From the NCBI RefSeq assembly GCF_037974265.1, contig NZ_CP150233.1:372001-436000 (forward strand): a stretch of 64,000 bases of DNA, in the 5' to 3' direction. Origin of the DNA: Paenibacillus sp. FSL R5-0623 (GTDB taxonomy: Bacteria; Bacillota; Bacilli; Paenibacillales; Paenibacillaceae). Positions 37,072 through 44,147 of the stretch are shown here, piece by piece. The notes beneath the pieces were generated by a model, which saw nothing but the letters and a program-made list of their open reading frames with translations, ran no database searches and was not told the DNA's origin. The position numbers and the translations under genes are program-made. How positions within the stretch are numbered: position 1 is the stretch's first letter; each line of letters starts with the position of its first letter.

Positions 37072-37154
37072 CTGTTTATAAACTAGAACGTGTCTCCAAG
37101 CGCTAACGAATCTGAAACGTCTTATTCAGGGATCGTCCCCTGTAGGTTCTATAA

Positions 37155-37700
37155 CTACATCGTGTGAGACAGTACCAACGTACCATAGGCAAAAGCGATC
37201 ACGATCAGAATGGCTGGATGCAGCTTGGTCTTGGTCATAACCCAGAGCGAGATGCCTGCGATGATCAACGTCTGCCAGATACCGATGGAATCAGTGGATA
37301 GCTGCCCGAATTCCCATGTAAGCAGAATCATGAGTACAGCGATAACAGGCTGCACGAGTAGGGTCATGCCTTTGACTTTGGGTGACGTGCGATGTTTGTT
37401 CAACAGACGAAGTAATATAATTAGTGCGGTTGCGGAAGGGACGATTGTAGCAAAACTTGCGATAAATGCCCCAAACCAGCCTGCCACGTGGTACCCGACA
37501 AATGCAGCAATTTTGGTTGCAATCGGGCCAGGAAGGGCGTTACCAATCGCCAGTACATCCCCAAATTGCTCGGTAGTCATCCAATGATAGTGGTTCACAA
37601 TCTCTTCCTGCATGAGCGGAATGGAGGCCGGACCACCCCCATATCCCAAGATGTTTGCTACGAAAAATCCCCAAAATAATTCCCACCAAGTCTGGAGCAT
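37155..37700 (-). CDS. chrA: ChrA-family transporter, half-length subunit
   Basis: 181-aa membrane protein of the short-chain ChrA (CHR) family. Motifs GYGGGPASIPLMQEEIV and GDVLAIGNALPGPIATKIAAFVGY repeat those of the partner upstream. Short ChrA proteins work as pairs, normally with opposite topology, and are linked to chromate efflux. The start is two bases after the partner's stop, with GGAGG upstream. Confidence 0.92.
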   Translation of the reverse strand: MLQTWWELFWGFFVANILGYGGGPASIPLMQEEIVNHYHWMTTEQFGDVLAIGNALPGPIATKIAAFVGYHVAGWFGAFIASFATIVPSATALIILLRLLNKHRTSPKVKGMTLLVQPVIAVLMILLTWEFGQLSTDSIGIWQTLIIAGISLWVMTKTKLHPAILIVIAFAYGTLVLSHTM

Positions 37701-37702
37701 CC

Positions 37703-38290
37703 TTAGGACACCTCCTTATCGGACTTGCCTTTGGATTTGAAGCGCTGGACTAGCTCCAGATGGAAGACACCATATCCAAGGAAAACCGCGATCACAATCC
37801 CCGGATGGATATCCAGCAGCTGCAACAGTACAAAGGCAATTACGCCGAATAGGGCGGCAAAAACTTTACCGAGTCCCTTCCAGGCTTTCATGGCAAACTC
37901 ATAAGCCATCATGCCCAGCATGACAAAAATGACCGGCCGCACGGCGGCTACCATGCCTGCCACCACTTTCGACTCGCGTAGTGCGTACATGGAACCGAGC
38001 AGAGCAATAATGGCAATACTGGTCGGTAAGATGTGAGCGAGTACGGACACAATCGCGCCCACCACACCTTTGGTTTTATAACCGAGATATGCGGCCATCT
38101 TGGTCGCGATGGGACCCGGCAGGGCATTGGCGATAGCCAAAATCTCGCCGAACTCCTCATCACTGACCCATTTGTAACGCGTAACGGCTTCGTAACGGAT
38201 TAACGGGATCACCGAAGGGCCGCCGCCATATCCGAGAATTCCGGTTCGTACCATTCCGATGACGAGACCGTTGTAATCTTTCCAACCCAT
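37703..38290 (-). CDS. chrA: ChrA-family transporter, half-length subunit
   Basis: 195-aa partner of the preceding protein, with GYGGGPSVIPLIRYEAVTRY and GEILAIANALPGPIATKMAAYLGY. It is preceded by AGGAGG and follows the Lrp-type regulator by 12 bp, so the three form one operon. Either half alone is not expected to be a full transporter. Confidence 0.92.
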   Translation of the reverse strand: MGWKDYNGLVIGMVRTGILGYGGGPSVIPLIRYEAVTRYKWVSDEEFGEILAIANALPGPIATKMAAYLGYKTKGVVGAIVSVLAHILPTSIAIIALLGSMYALRESKVVAGMVAAVRPVIFVMLGMMAYEFAMKAWKGLGKVFAALFGVIAFVLLQLLDIHPGIVIAVFLGYGVFHLELVQRFKSKGKSDKEVS

Positions 38291-38302
38291 GCTGATTTCC
38301 TC

Positions 38303-38797
38303 CTAGAGTCTCATGCCCATCCGGCTTTTATAACGTTTCAACAATAGCTGTGATTCCACTTTGACGATACCCGGCATCTTATAGAGCTTCTCCAGCAAAA
38401 ACTGCTCCATCTCTTCCATATCCGCAAAAATACCGTGCATGTGCAGTGTACTCGGGCCTGTCATATGATAAAGGCTGGTGACGGCTGGCTCTTCATCCAG
38501 TTTCTCAGCGACTTCATCCAGGAAGGGCGGTTCGACATCGACATTGAAAAAAGCCGAGACCTGGAGCCCAACTTTGCCAGGGTTGATCACAACGGTGAAG
38601 CGTTCGATGATTCCTTTTTCGGATAAAGCATTAATGCGTGCCTGAACAGCCACACGTGACAACCCGATCTGTGTACCCAGATCCGTATAGGATATTCGGC
38701 TGTTGTGGTGAAGCGCAGCGATAATTTTGCGATCCATCTCGTCCAGATTGTACATTTGTGGAATTTCTCCTCCTTTGGAGGAGCGTTTCTCTGACAT
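38303..38797 (-). CDS. Lrp/AsnC-family transcriptional regulator
   Basis: Small regulator with an N-terminal HTH (about 18-75; [38 protein letters not shown], ordered as in Lrp) and a RAM/AsnC effector domain. Placed directly before the chrA pair, it probably controls it; related regulators precede chrA pairs in other Bacillota. ATG 38797 with AAGGA is preferred over 38806, whose start abuts the ribosome site. Confidence 0.88.
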   Translation of the reverse strand: MSEKRSSKGGEIPQMYNLDEMDRKIIAALHHNSRISYTDLGTQIGLSRVAVQARINALSEKGIIERFTVVINPGKVGLQVSAFFNVDVEPPFLDEVAEKLDEEPAVTSLYHMTGPSTLHMHGIFADMEEMEQFLLEKLYKMPGIVKVESQLLLKRYKSRMGMRL

Positions 38798-38973
38798 GTT
38801 GACCATCCTTTTCTCTCGCTATATGAAATGAACAATGAAATTTTACTAATCATACAATGTGTATGTGGCATTCATAGTTTAATGACGAATCGTAATTGGA
38901 GTCAATCTATTTATCATGATTATTGAATTTAACCGATTTTGAGCCTTCATTTTGTCATTTCGACCAATCGGAA

Positions 38974-39008
38974 AATAAAAAGACCACTCGCACAGTCCAA
39001 TAGCGAGT
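38974..39008 (-). terminator. probable terminator after the sensor kinase
   Basis: ACTCGC / GCGAGT stem (38986-39008) followed on the minus strand by a U-rich tract. The stem is short. Confidence 0.5.
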
Positions 39009-39062
39009 AGCCGGTTAATAGATAGCTGGAGAGAAGCGAGAGCACGATACGAAGAAATTCGG

Positions 39063-40178
39063 TTATGCTCGGGCTGTCTTGGGCAGTAAAAGGGTAACGG
39101 TTGTCCCTTCGCCAGGCTCGGAAGACACTCTTAACGTTCCTCCTGCGCCACGGGCACGCTCTTCCATACTGAACAATCCAACACCATTGCCAGCGGTTAC
39201 TTCGCTGAATCCCGCGCCCTGGTCTTCAATAATAACCATCGTCATGTCCTCGGCGTCTTCTATAGTAACACGTGCCTCGGCAACATCAGCATACTTCGCG
39301 ACATTGGTTAAGGCTTCCTGAATAATCCGGTAGATGGCTATCTCCCGGTTCATCTCCAATCGTTTGCGCAAATTACATTCCAGATCAACTTCGATCCCGT
39401 AGTGACGGGTGTAATTCTCGATATACGTACGAATCGCCGGAACAACACCCAGGTCATCCAGAACGGATGGTCTCAGCTCCCATGCCATACCGCGTACATC
39501 TTCCATGATACCCGTGACCTGCTTACGAAGTGCTTCAACCCCGGGTTGAGGCTGGTCTGCCAGCAGTCGGTCCATCTGAATCACCAGAGAGAAGAGACTC
39601 TGTCCAATCCCGTCATGCAGTTCACGCGAGATCCGGCGTCGTTCCTCTTCCTGAATATTCATGACCTGGGACATCATCTTCTGCAATTCGGCCTCGACTG
39701 ATTTCAGCTTGGTGACCTCACTACGTACAGCCAGGTATTGATATGGCTCGCCGTCGTTATCAAGGAAAGGCACGATGGTGGTGTTGACCCAATAATGACT
39801 GCCATCTCTGGCACGATTGAGAATTTCCCCGTTCCATACCTTACCTGAGGATATCGTGTCCCACAGGTTTTTCATAAAGCTTTTGCCATGGTATCCGGAA
39901 TTAATGATTCGATGATCCTTGCCGATCAGTTCCTCGCGCTCATACTGCGAGATTTCACAGAATTTATCATTCACATACTGGATTTTACCCTTGCGGTCTG
40001 TCAGGGCTACAATGGAGGATTCATCCAAGGCAAATTTCAGGTCACTCAGTTGATGCAGGGAACCCTTCAACCTGCTGCGAAATTCATTATCCGTAATGTG
40101 ATTATCGATTTCGTTCAGCAGGAGGCGTACGGGCTGGTCTGCGAGTCCACTTAGTCTGTTCTTGCGTGCACTACTCAA
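39063..40178 (-). CDS. PAS sensor histidine kinase, NarL-type (NreB-like)
   Basis: 371-aa cytoplasmic kinase: helical N-terminus, PAS domain (about 45-160), dimerisation/phosphoacceptor HisKA_3 with H188 (RRISRELHDGIGQS) and an HATPase domain to the end (EALTNVAKYA, GVGLFSMEERARGAGG). With the regulator and GAF protein upstream it resembles NreABC of staphylococci. NreB binds a 4Fe-4S cluster through four PAS cysteines; only one Cys is seen in this PAS domain (KFCEISQ), so the signal must differ. The TTG start overlaps the regulator's stop by 8 bp. Confidence 0.9.
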   Translation of the reverse strand: MSSARKNRLSGLADQPVRLLLNEIDNHITDNEFRSRLKGSLHQLSDLKFALDESSIVALTDRKGKIQYVNDKFCEISQYEREELIGKDHRIINSGYHGKSFMKNLWDTISSGKVWNGEILNRARDGSHYWVNTTIVPFLDNDGEPYQYLAVRSEVTKLKSVEAELQKMMSQVMNIQEEERRRISRELHDGIGQSLFSLVIQMDRLLADQPQPGVEALRKQVTGIMEDVRGMAWELRPSVLDDLGVVPAIRTYIENYTRHYGIEVDLECNLRKRLEMNREIAIYRIIQEALTNVAKYADVAEARVTIEDAEDMTMVIIEDQGAGFSEVTAGNGVGLFSMEERARGAGGTLRVSSEPGEGTTVTLLLPKTARA

Positions 40179-40821
40179 AGTTCAGCAACCCCTTTTTCAT
40201 GGCGAATTTCACCAGTTCCGGTCGTGTACGCAGGCCAAGTTTCTCCATCAGATTGCTTTTGTGGGATTCGACCGTTTTGACACTGATGATCAGATGTTCG
40301 GCGATTTCCTTGTTGGCGTATCCTTTGGCAATCCAGGACAAAATCTCTTTCTCCCGCTCGGATAACGTGTCATACGGTCCGGCGTTTTCCTGTTTGGCTT
40401 TGTCCAGGTATTCACTCATCAGCCGCTTGGTCGCACTTGGGTACAGATAGGCGCTACCCTCTGCTACGGAACGAATTGCGGCAAGCAATTCTTCATGCGG
40501 CGCACTTTTGAGGATATATCCGGATGCTCCTGCATGGATGGCGCGGAACAGATATTCTTCATCGTCATGCATGGTCAGTATCAAAATGGAGACATCCGGC
40601 ATCAATTTCTTCAATTCAGCGGTAGCGGTCAGACCGTCTTTGCCTGGTGGCATGCTGAAATCCATCAAGACCACATCTGGTTTCAACTCTTGAGCCTTGG
40701 CAATGGCTTCATCGCCATCTGCGGCATCTCCAACGATATGTATATCATTCTTTCCTTCAAGTAAGGCGATCAGCCCGGAACGTACGACAACATGGTCGTC
40801 TACAACTAATAGTTGAATCAC
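40171..40821 (-). CDS. NarL/LuxR-family response regulator
   Basis: 216 aa: receiver domain with phospho-acceptor D54 (VVLMDFSMP), acidic DD near residue 8 and Lys in YILKSA; C-terminal LuxR HTH (about 150-210; LSEREKEILSWIAKGYANKEIAEHLIISVKTVESH, shown in part). It is the cognate partner of the overlapping kinase. Its candidate sites are the inverted ACGTACGT blocks between the GAF gene and fnr (inference). Confidence 0.95.
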   Translation of the reverse strand: MIQLLVVDDHVVVRSGLIALLEGKNDIHIVGDAADGDEAIAKAQELKPDVVLMDFSMPPGKDGLTATAELKKLMPDVSILILTMHDDEEYLFRAIHAGASGYILKSAPHEELLAAIRSVAEGSAYLYPSATKRLMSEYLDKAKQENAGPYDTLSEREKEILSWIAKGYANKEIAEHLIISVKTVESHKSNLMEKLGLRTRPELVKFAMKKGLLNFE

Positions 40822-40873
40822 ATGATTTCCCCCTGTCCGCTTCCTTAGTTCTATCTATATCATAACAAAAAAG

Positions 40874-40908
40874 GAAGCCATTCAGAGCTTTAATCTCCGA
40901 ATAGCTTC
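40874..40908 (-). terminator. terminator after the GAF gene
   Basis: GGAAGCCATTCAGAG pairs with CTCCGAATAGCTTC; on the minus strand a TTTTTT tract follows. It would partly separate the GAF transcript from the two-component genes. Confidence 0.7.
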
Positions 40909-40930
40909 TCTCACGCTCTAGTTCAAACTA

Positions 40931-41362
40931 TTATCCAAACACCTTCGGCTGAAGATGTATAGCAAATTGCTCCGTCTGCCGGATCATGTCCGGTGAGAAG
41001 GTGCAAGGCAGTCTGCTGCCAACGAGCAGCACGGCACCGGGCAGGCTTCCTTCCTGGAACACAGGTACCGCTATGGCACTTACCAGCCGCTCAGCAAGCA
41101 TTAACGGGCAACGACCGGGTGTGTGCTCCCCGGTGGATTGTGCATCAGATCGGGCTGTGCGCCCAGTCCGAAGGGCTGTGCCTACCAGATCTTGTCCGGG
41201 GCGCATTTCCATGCGTTTCACCCGTTCATTACTAGCCCCAGAGGTATACTTCCAGCGTAGCATCGTCCCGTTCAGACAGGCAAGACCACAGAAGTCGCTG
41301 GATGTGTTCAGGCGCAGGCCGTCGATCATCTCCTGAATGCCGGATGGCAGTTCATCATGCAT
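40931..41362 (-). CDS. GAF-domain protein (NreA-like position)
   Basis: 143-aa soluble protein that is essentially one GAF domain (MRPGQDLVGTALRTGRTAR, AIAVPVFQEGSLPGAVLLVG). In staphylococci NreA, a stand-alone GAF protein, binds nitrate and tunes the NreB kinase. Length and position here suit the same role, but ligand residues cannot be checked by eye. It has an AAAGGAAG site upstream. Confidence 0.75.
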   Translation of the reverse strand: MHDELPSGIQEMIDGLRLNTSSDFCGLACLNGTMLRWKYTSGASNERVKRMEMRPGQDLVGTALRTGRTARSDAQSTGEHTPGRCPLMLAERLVSAIAVPVFQEGSLPGAVLLVGSRLPCTFSPDMIRQTEQFAIHLQPKVFG

Positions 41363-41384
41363 GAGAGGACACTTCCTTTTTCAG

Positions 41385-41500
41385 AAATTATAACGTACGT
41401 AACGTGGAATTATTATCATTAACCTTTCAGGATCATCTTAAAGTAAGGGTATTACAATGTTAGTTCTATTGTAGACCCATTCACGTACGTTGTAATTCAG
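41385..41500. promoter_or_regulatory. pair of inverted ACGTACGT blocks
   Basis: ATTATAACGTACGT (41387-41400) and, inverted about 90 bp away, ACGTACGTTGTAAT (41483-41496) share 13 of 14 bases. They lie between the divergent GAF and fnr genes, and could bind the NarL-type regulator. Confidence 0.4.
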
Positions 41501-41612
41501 GGAAAACCCCTATTTCCGTTCCGTAATCTACTGAACTTGGGCAGTGGAGGACTCCTGACTCAGGTACACCAAGGGATTGAAGAAATGCGAAGGATGAGGC
41601 ATATCGGTGAAA

Positions 41613-41628
41613 TGTGACTTTTCTCACA
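41613..41628 (+). promoter_or_regulatory. Fnr/Crp box upstream of fnr
   Basis: TGTGA-CTTTTC-TCACA, a perfect inverted repeat matching the Bacillus Fnr consensus TGTGA-N6-TCACA. It suggests autoregulation of fnr under low oxygen; a weak -10 (CAATGAT, 41651) sits at the right distance for class II activation. Confidence 0.7.
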
Positions 41629-41802
41629 GCAAATTCAGGGAGTTTCTTGTCAATGATCAGGTAATCCCCCGATAACCCTGAAGCTACTTTCGCGATATGA
41701 TGTATACATAAGGAATCACCGAGGGGGACGAAGGTAATGGGTACAGTATTTGTGGAAAGAACAACCCAAAGAACAGAGCAGAAACAAACGGAGGCGGGCA
41801 AA

Positions 41803-42513
41803 ATGACACGAGAAACAGGCGGAATCCTTTCGTTCGTTACACCTGAGCAATGGGACCTGATTGAAGCGAAAATGCAACCCAAACGGGTAAAGTCGGGGTA
41901 TAGTCTCTTTCTAGAAGGCGATGAAGCCGGATATCTGTACTACATTCGTTCGGGACGAGTGAAAATGACCAAGTCGACGGAGGATGGGAAGGAAATTATT
42001 TTATCCATTCAGCAAAGCGGCGATCTCATCGGTGAATTCGGCGGCATCGGCGGATTTAATCATAGCTACAGTGCAGAGATGGCGGAAAAAGGGGAGCTGG
42101 CGATTATCTCGCTTAGCGATCTGGAAAGCATACTCAGCAAACATGGCGACCTTGCCTTGAAATTCTTGCAATGGATGGCACTGTCGCAGCGGATTACCCA
42201 GTCGAGATTCCGTGATTTGCTGCTCTATGGCAAGGCTGGTGCGCTCGCTTCGACACTGATCCGTGCCAGCAATTCGTATGGCAGGGTTACACCGGATGGC
42301 ATCGTGCTAGAGATGAAGCTGAACCATACCGATCTTGCCGAGATGATTGGAGCTACCCGGGAGAGCGTAACGCGGATGCTGGGGGCATGGAAGGAACAAG
42401 GTACGCTGGATATGATGGACGGAAAACTGATGATTCGGGATCTGGCTGCCTTGCGTTGCATGTGCGGATGTCCGACATTCCCAAGTTGCCCCGTAGAGTT
42501 GTGCCGGTTGTAA
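41803..42513 (+). CDS. fnr: Fnr-type oxygen-responsive regulator (Crp/Fnr family)
   Basis: About 236 aa: cyclic-nucleotide-like beta-roll (about 20-130; GYSLFLEGDEAGYLYYIRSG), dimer helix and Crp HTH (NHTDLAEMIGATRESVTRML). The C-terminus has a cysteine cluster (RCMCGCPTFPSCPVELC), as in B. subtilis Fnr, where C-terminal cysteines hold a 4Fe-4S cluster. The start at 41803 follows GGAGG and gives the usual length; an upstream ATG at 41737 with GAGGGGG would add 22 low-complexity residues. It is divergent from the NreABC-like genes, consistent with a shared anaerobic/nitrate response. Confidence 0.88.
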   Translation: MTRETGGILSFVTPEQWDLIEAKMQPKRVKSGYSLFLEGDEAGYLYYIRSGRVKMTKSTEDGKEIILSIQQSGDLIGEFGGIGGFNHSYSAEMAEKGELAIISLSDLESILSKHGDLALKFLQWMALSQRITQSRFRDLLLYGKAGALASTLIRASNSYGRVTPDGIVLEMKLNHTDLAEMIGATRESVTRMLGAWKEQGTLDMMDGKLMIRDLAALRCMCGCPTFPSCPVELCRL

Positions 42514-42571
42514 AATAGCTTGTTCCGGGAGTGTATCTCCATTGGCGATTGGGGTCGTTACGGAGAACAAT

Positions 42572-42612
42572 AAAAAGAGCTGGCATCCGTATAATCGGTG
42601 TCAGCTTTTTTG
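42572..42612. terminator. terminator between fnr and the convergent GNAT gene
   Basis: AAAAAGAGCTGGCATCCG pairs with CGGTGTCAGCTTTTTT with one bulge; A- and T-runs on both sides make it bidirectional. Confidence 0.75.
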
Positions 42613-42626
42613 ATGTATGAGGAAAA

Positions 42627-43184
42627 TTACATATGTAACAATTGGTCTCCATTGGCGGCGCCATATTCACTGGATAGAATCGAATAGATCACAGAGTCAT
42701 GAAAGGAACCTTTGTAGAACCAGTGCTCGCGCAATAGCCCTTCTCGCTGCATGCCGATCTTCTTCATGACATTCTCCGAAGCTGTGTTGTGCGGACGGCA
42801 TTTGGCGTAAATCCGGTGCATGCCCAGTTCATTGAAACCAAAACCTATTAGAGCACTGGCTGCTTCGGCGGCATACCCTTTTCCTTGATAGGCGGGATTA
42901 AGGACGTAACCGATCTCTGCATTGGTTTTCTCCATCACGTGAATACCTACTCCACCAAGGAGAGTTCCATCACTTTTCAAACATATCGCCAGTTCATAGC
43001 CTTCTCGTGGTTGTGTCTGCTGCATGTCCAACACAAACTGCACGTATGCTCGCGTATCTTCTTCTGTATTCGGTCCCCATGCCGTATGCTGAGTAACTTC
43101 TGTCATGGATGTGTAGCTATGTATACTTTTCCAGTCTGTCTCCAGAATATCCCTGATGATGAGTCGTTCGGTCTCCAATTGCAT
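42627..43184 (-). CDS. GNAT acetyltransferase, RimJ/RimL-like
   Basis: 185 aa of the Acetyltransf_3 type (LETERLIIRDILETDW, GGVGIHVMEKTNAEIGYVLNP, GKGYAAEAASALIGFGFNELGMHRIYAKCRP partly quoted). It transfers acetyl from acetyl-CoA to an amine: a ribosomal protein N-terminus, an antibiotic or a polyamine. The substrate is not visible. The dispersed element begins 22 bp upstream of the start and may contain or displace its promoter. Confidence 0.88.
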   Translation of the reverse strand: MQLETERLIIRDILETDWKSIHSYTSMTEVTQHTAWGPNTEEDTRAYVQFVLDMQQTQPREGYELAICLKSDGTLLGGVGIHVMEKTNAEIGYVLNPAYQGKGYAAEAASALIGFGFNELGMHRIYAKCRPHNTASENVMKKIGMQREGLLREHWFYKGSFHDSVIYSILSSEYGAANGDQLLHM

Positions 43185-43206
43185 CGTTGTTCCCCTCCTA
43201 TATAAA

Positions 43207-43422
43207 TTGAACTAAAGAATATTACACTTGCCACTCCGATGACAGAACAACCTATCCGATCGCTGTTATCCCAGATTGTTTGGATTCCCTTTTTCAAAGA
43301 GAAAATCCGGGGATAAAGGCGAGGTGTATGCTTCCGAAGCAGCTTTCTTTCAGAAAGCTTTTAGCTCCGCTTCTTCAGGTTATTTCTGTCCTCTCCGTTT
43401 CTCGTGTAAATGTTTAGTTCAA
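43207..43422 (+). repeat. dispersed MITE-like element, second long copy (216 bp)
   Basis: Same termini (TTGAACTAA...TTAGTTCAA) and order of internal blocks as the copy at 26066, but with a single internal AGCTTTC/AGAAAGCT unit. The flanks TATATAAA and TTATATAATA extend the symmetry. It is colinear with the first copy over its whole length. Confidence 0.8.
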
Positions 43423-43431
43423 TTATATAAT

Positions 43432-43484
43432 AAAACAAAAATAGCCCAATAACCGATTCATGTAAAGAATGGGTTATGAGCTAT
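43432..43484 (-). terminator. terminator after the 51-aa small protein
   Basis: ATAGCCCAATAACC pairs with GGTTATGAGCTAT; read on the minus strand a U-rich run follows. Confidence 0.65.
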
Positions 43485-43500
43485 GTAAGTATAAGGCATA

Positions 43501-43656
43501 TTATTGTGGTTGTTTACATTGAACTGCGGGATAAGTATACGCCAGCTTACGGATAATTTCCTTTTGCCATCTCGTATCACCCAGGTTGGTTGCCAGGTTC
43601 AGAAGATCCAAATAATCGTCAAGCTGCAGATCAGCCTTTTGCAGAGTTGTATTCAT
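43501..43656 (-). CDS. 51-aa conserved-looking small protein, Fur-box linked
   Basis: A small complete gene: AAGGGGA ribosome site, ATG, 51 codons, TAA and its own terminator. The protein is acidic-helical in the middle (LQLDDYLDLLNLATNLGD, then TRWQKEIIRKLAY) and faintly recalls the IDEAL-type short helical proteins; I do not assign a family. A perfect 15-bp Fur box lies 77 bp upstream, next to a possible -35 (TTGAAC). B. subtilis makes several small Fur-repressed proteins (FbpA-C) in its iron-sparing response, so a similar role is possible, though the sequence does not match them by eye. Confidence 0.7.
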   Translation of the reverse strand: MNTTLQKADLQLDDYLDLLNLATNLGDTRWQKEIIRKLAYTYPAVQCKQPQ

Positions 43657-43732
43657 TCGATGTTCGTTCCCCTTATCTATAAATTCGTAAAATCATATGC
43701 AGTAGAAAGTTACAAAGAGACAAGTTCAAGAA

Positions 43733-43747
43733 TGATAATCATTATCA
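43733..43747. promoter_or_regulatory. Fur box
   Basis: TGATAATCATTATCA, an exact 7-1-7 Fur inverted repeat. It ends three bases upstream of TTGAAC (minus strand), which has TCTACT 17 bp further on, so the small gene is the likely target. The 43657-44147 gap holds no other convincing gene; the plus-strand side contains hairpins near 43923-43980. Confidence 0.8.
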
Positions 43748-44147
43748 CGTTTATATATTCATTATGCAATGAACGCTGGCAAAATGCAATCCCAAGTCCG
43801 CAACGAATTTAACTTTTTTCTGAAAATAGGCTCATCCACAGCACATAGGGAGTGTATACACCGAGTATGCAGACGGATACAAGAACCAGCCATTCAGCAG
43901 AAAATGGTGAATCTCGGTGGTGAATGTGGTCATATGAGCATTCGTCGCATACACATCACCAGCGAATGACGGTTGCCGTTTTTATTCCTTCGGTATGGAA
44001 TTCTAATGATCATCAGTATGGGCCAATAGACTCAACTTCTAAACTTTTCAATAATTTTACAAAAAGAAAGAGGAATTCAGCATATGAACAATTAAATTAA
44101 AGGAGGATAACCCATTATCAGGTAATTTAGAGGAGGAGAAAGGGAAT

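Noticed and set aside
43504..43812. 102-codon plus-strand frame
   Set aside because: It is antisense to the better supported 51-aa gene, which has ribosome site, terminator and Fur box.
43769..43969. 66-codon plus-strand frame downstream of the Fur box
   Set aside because: No ribosome site and unlikely composition; the hairpins in this stretch fit a non-coding role better.
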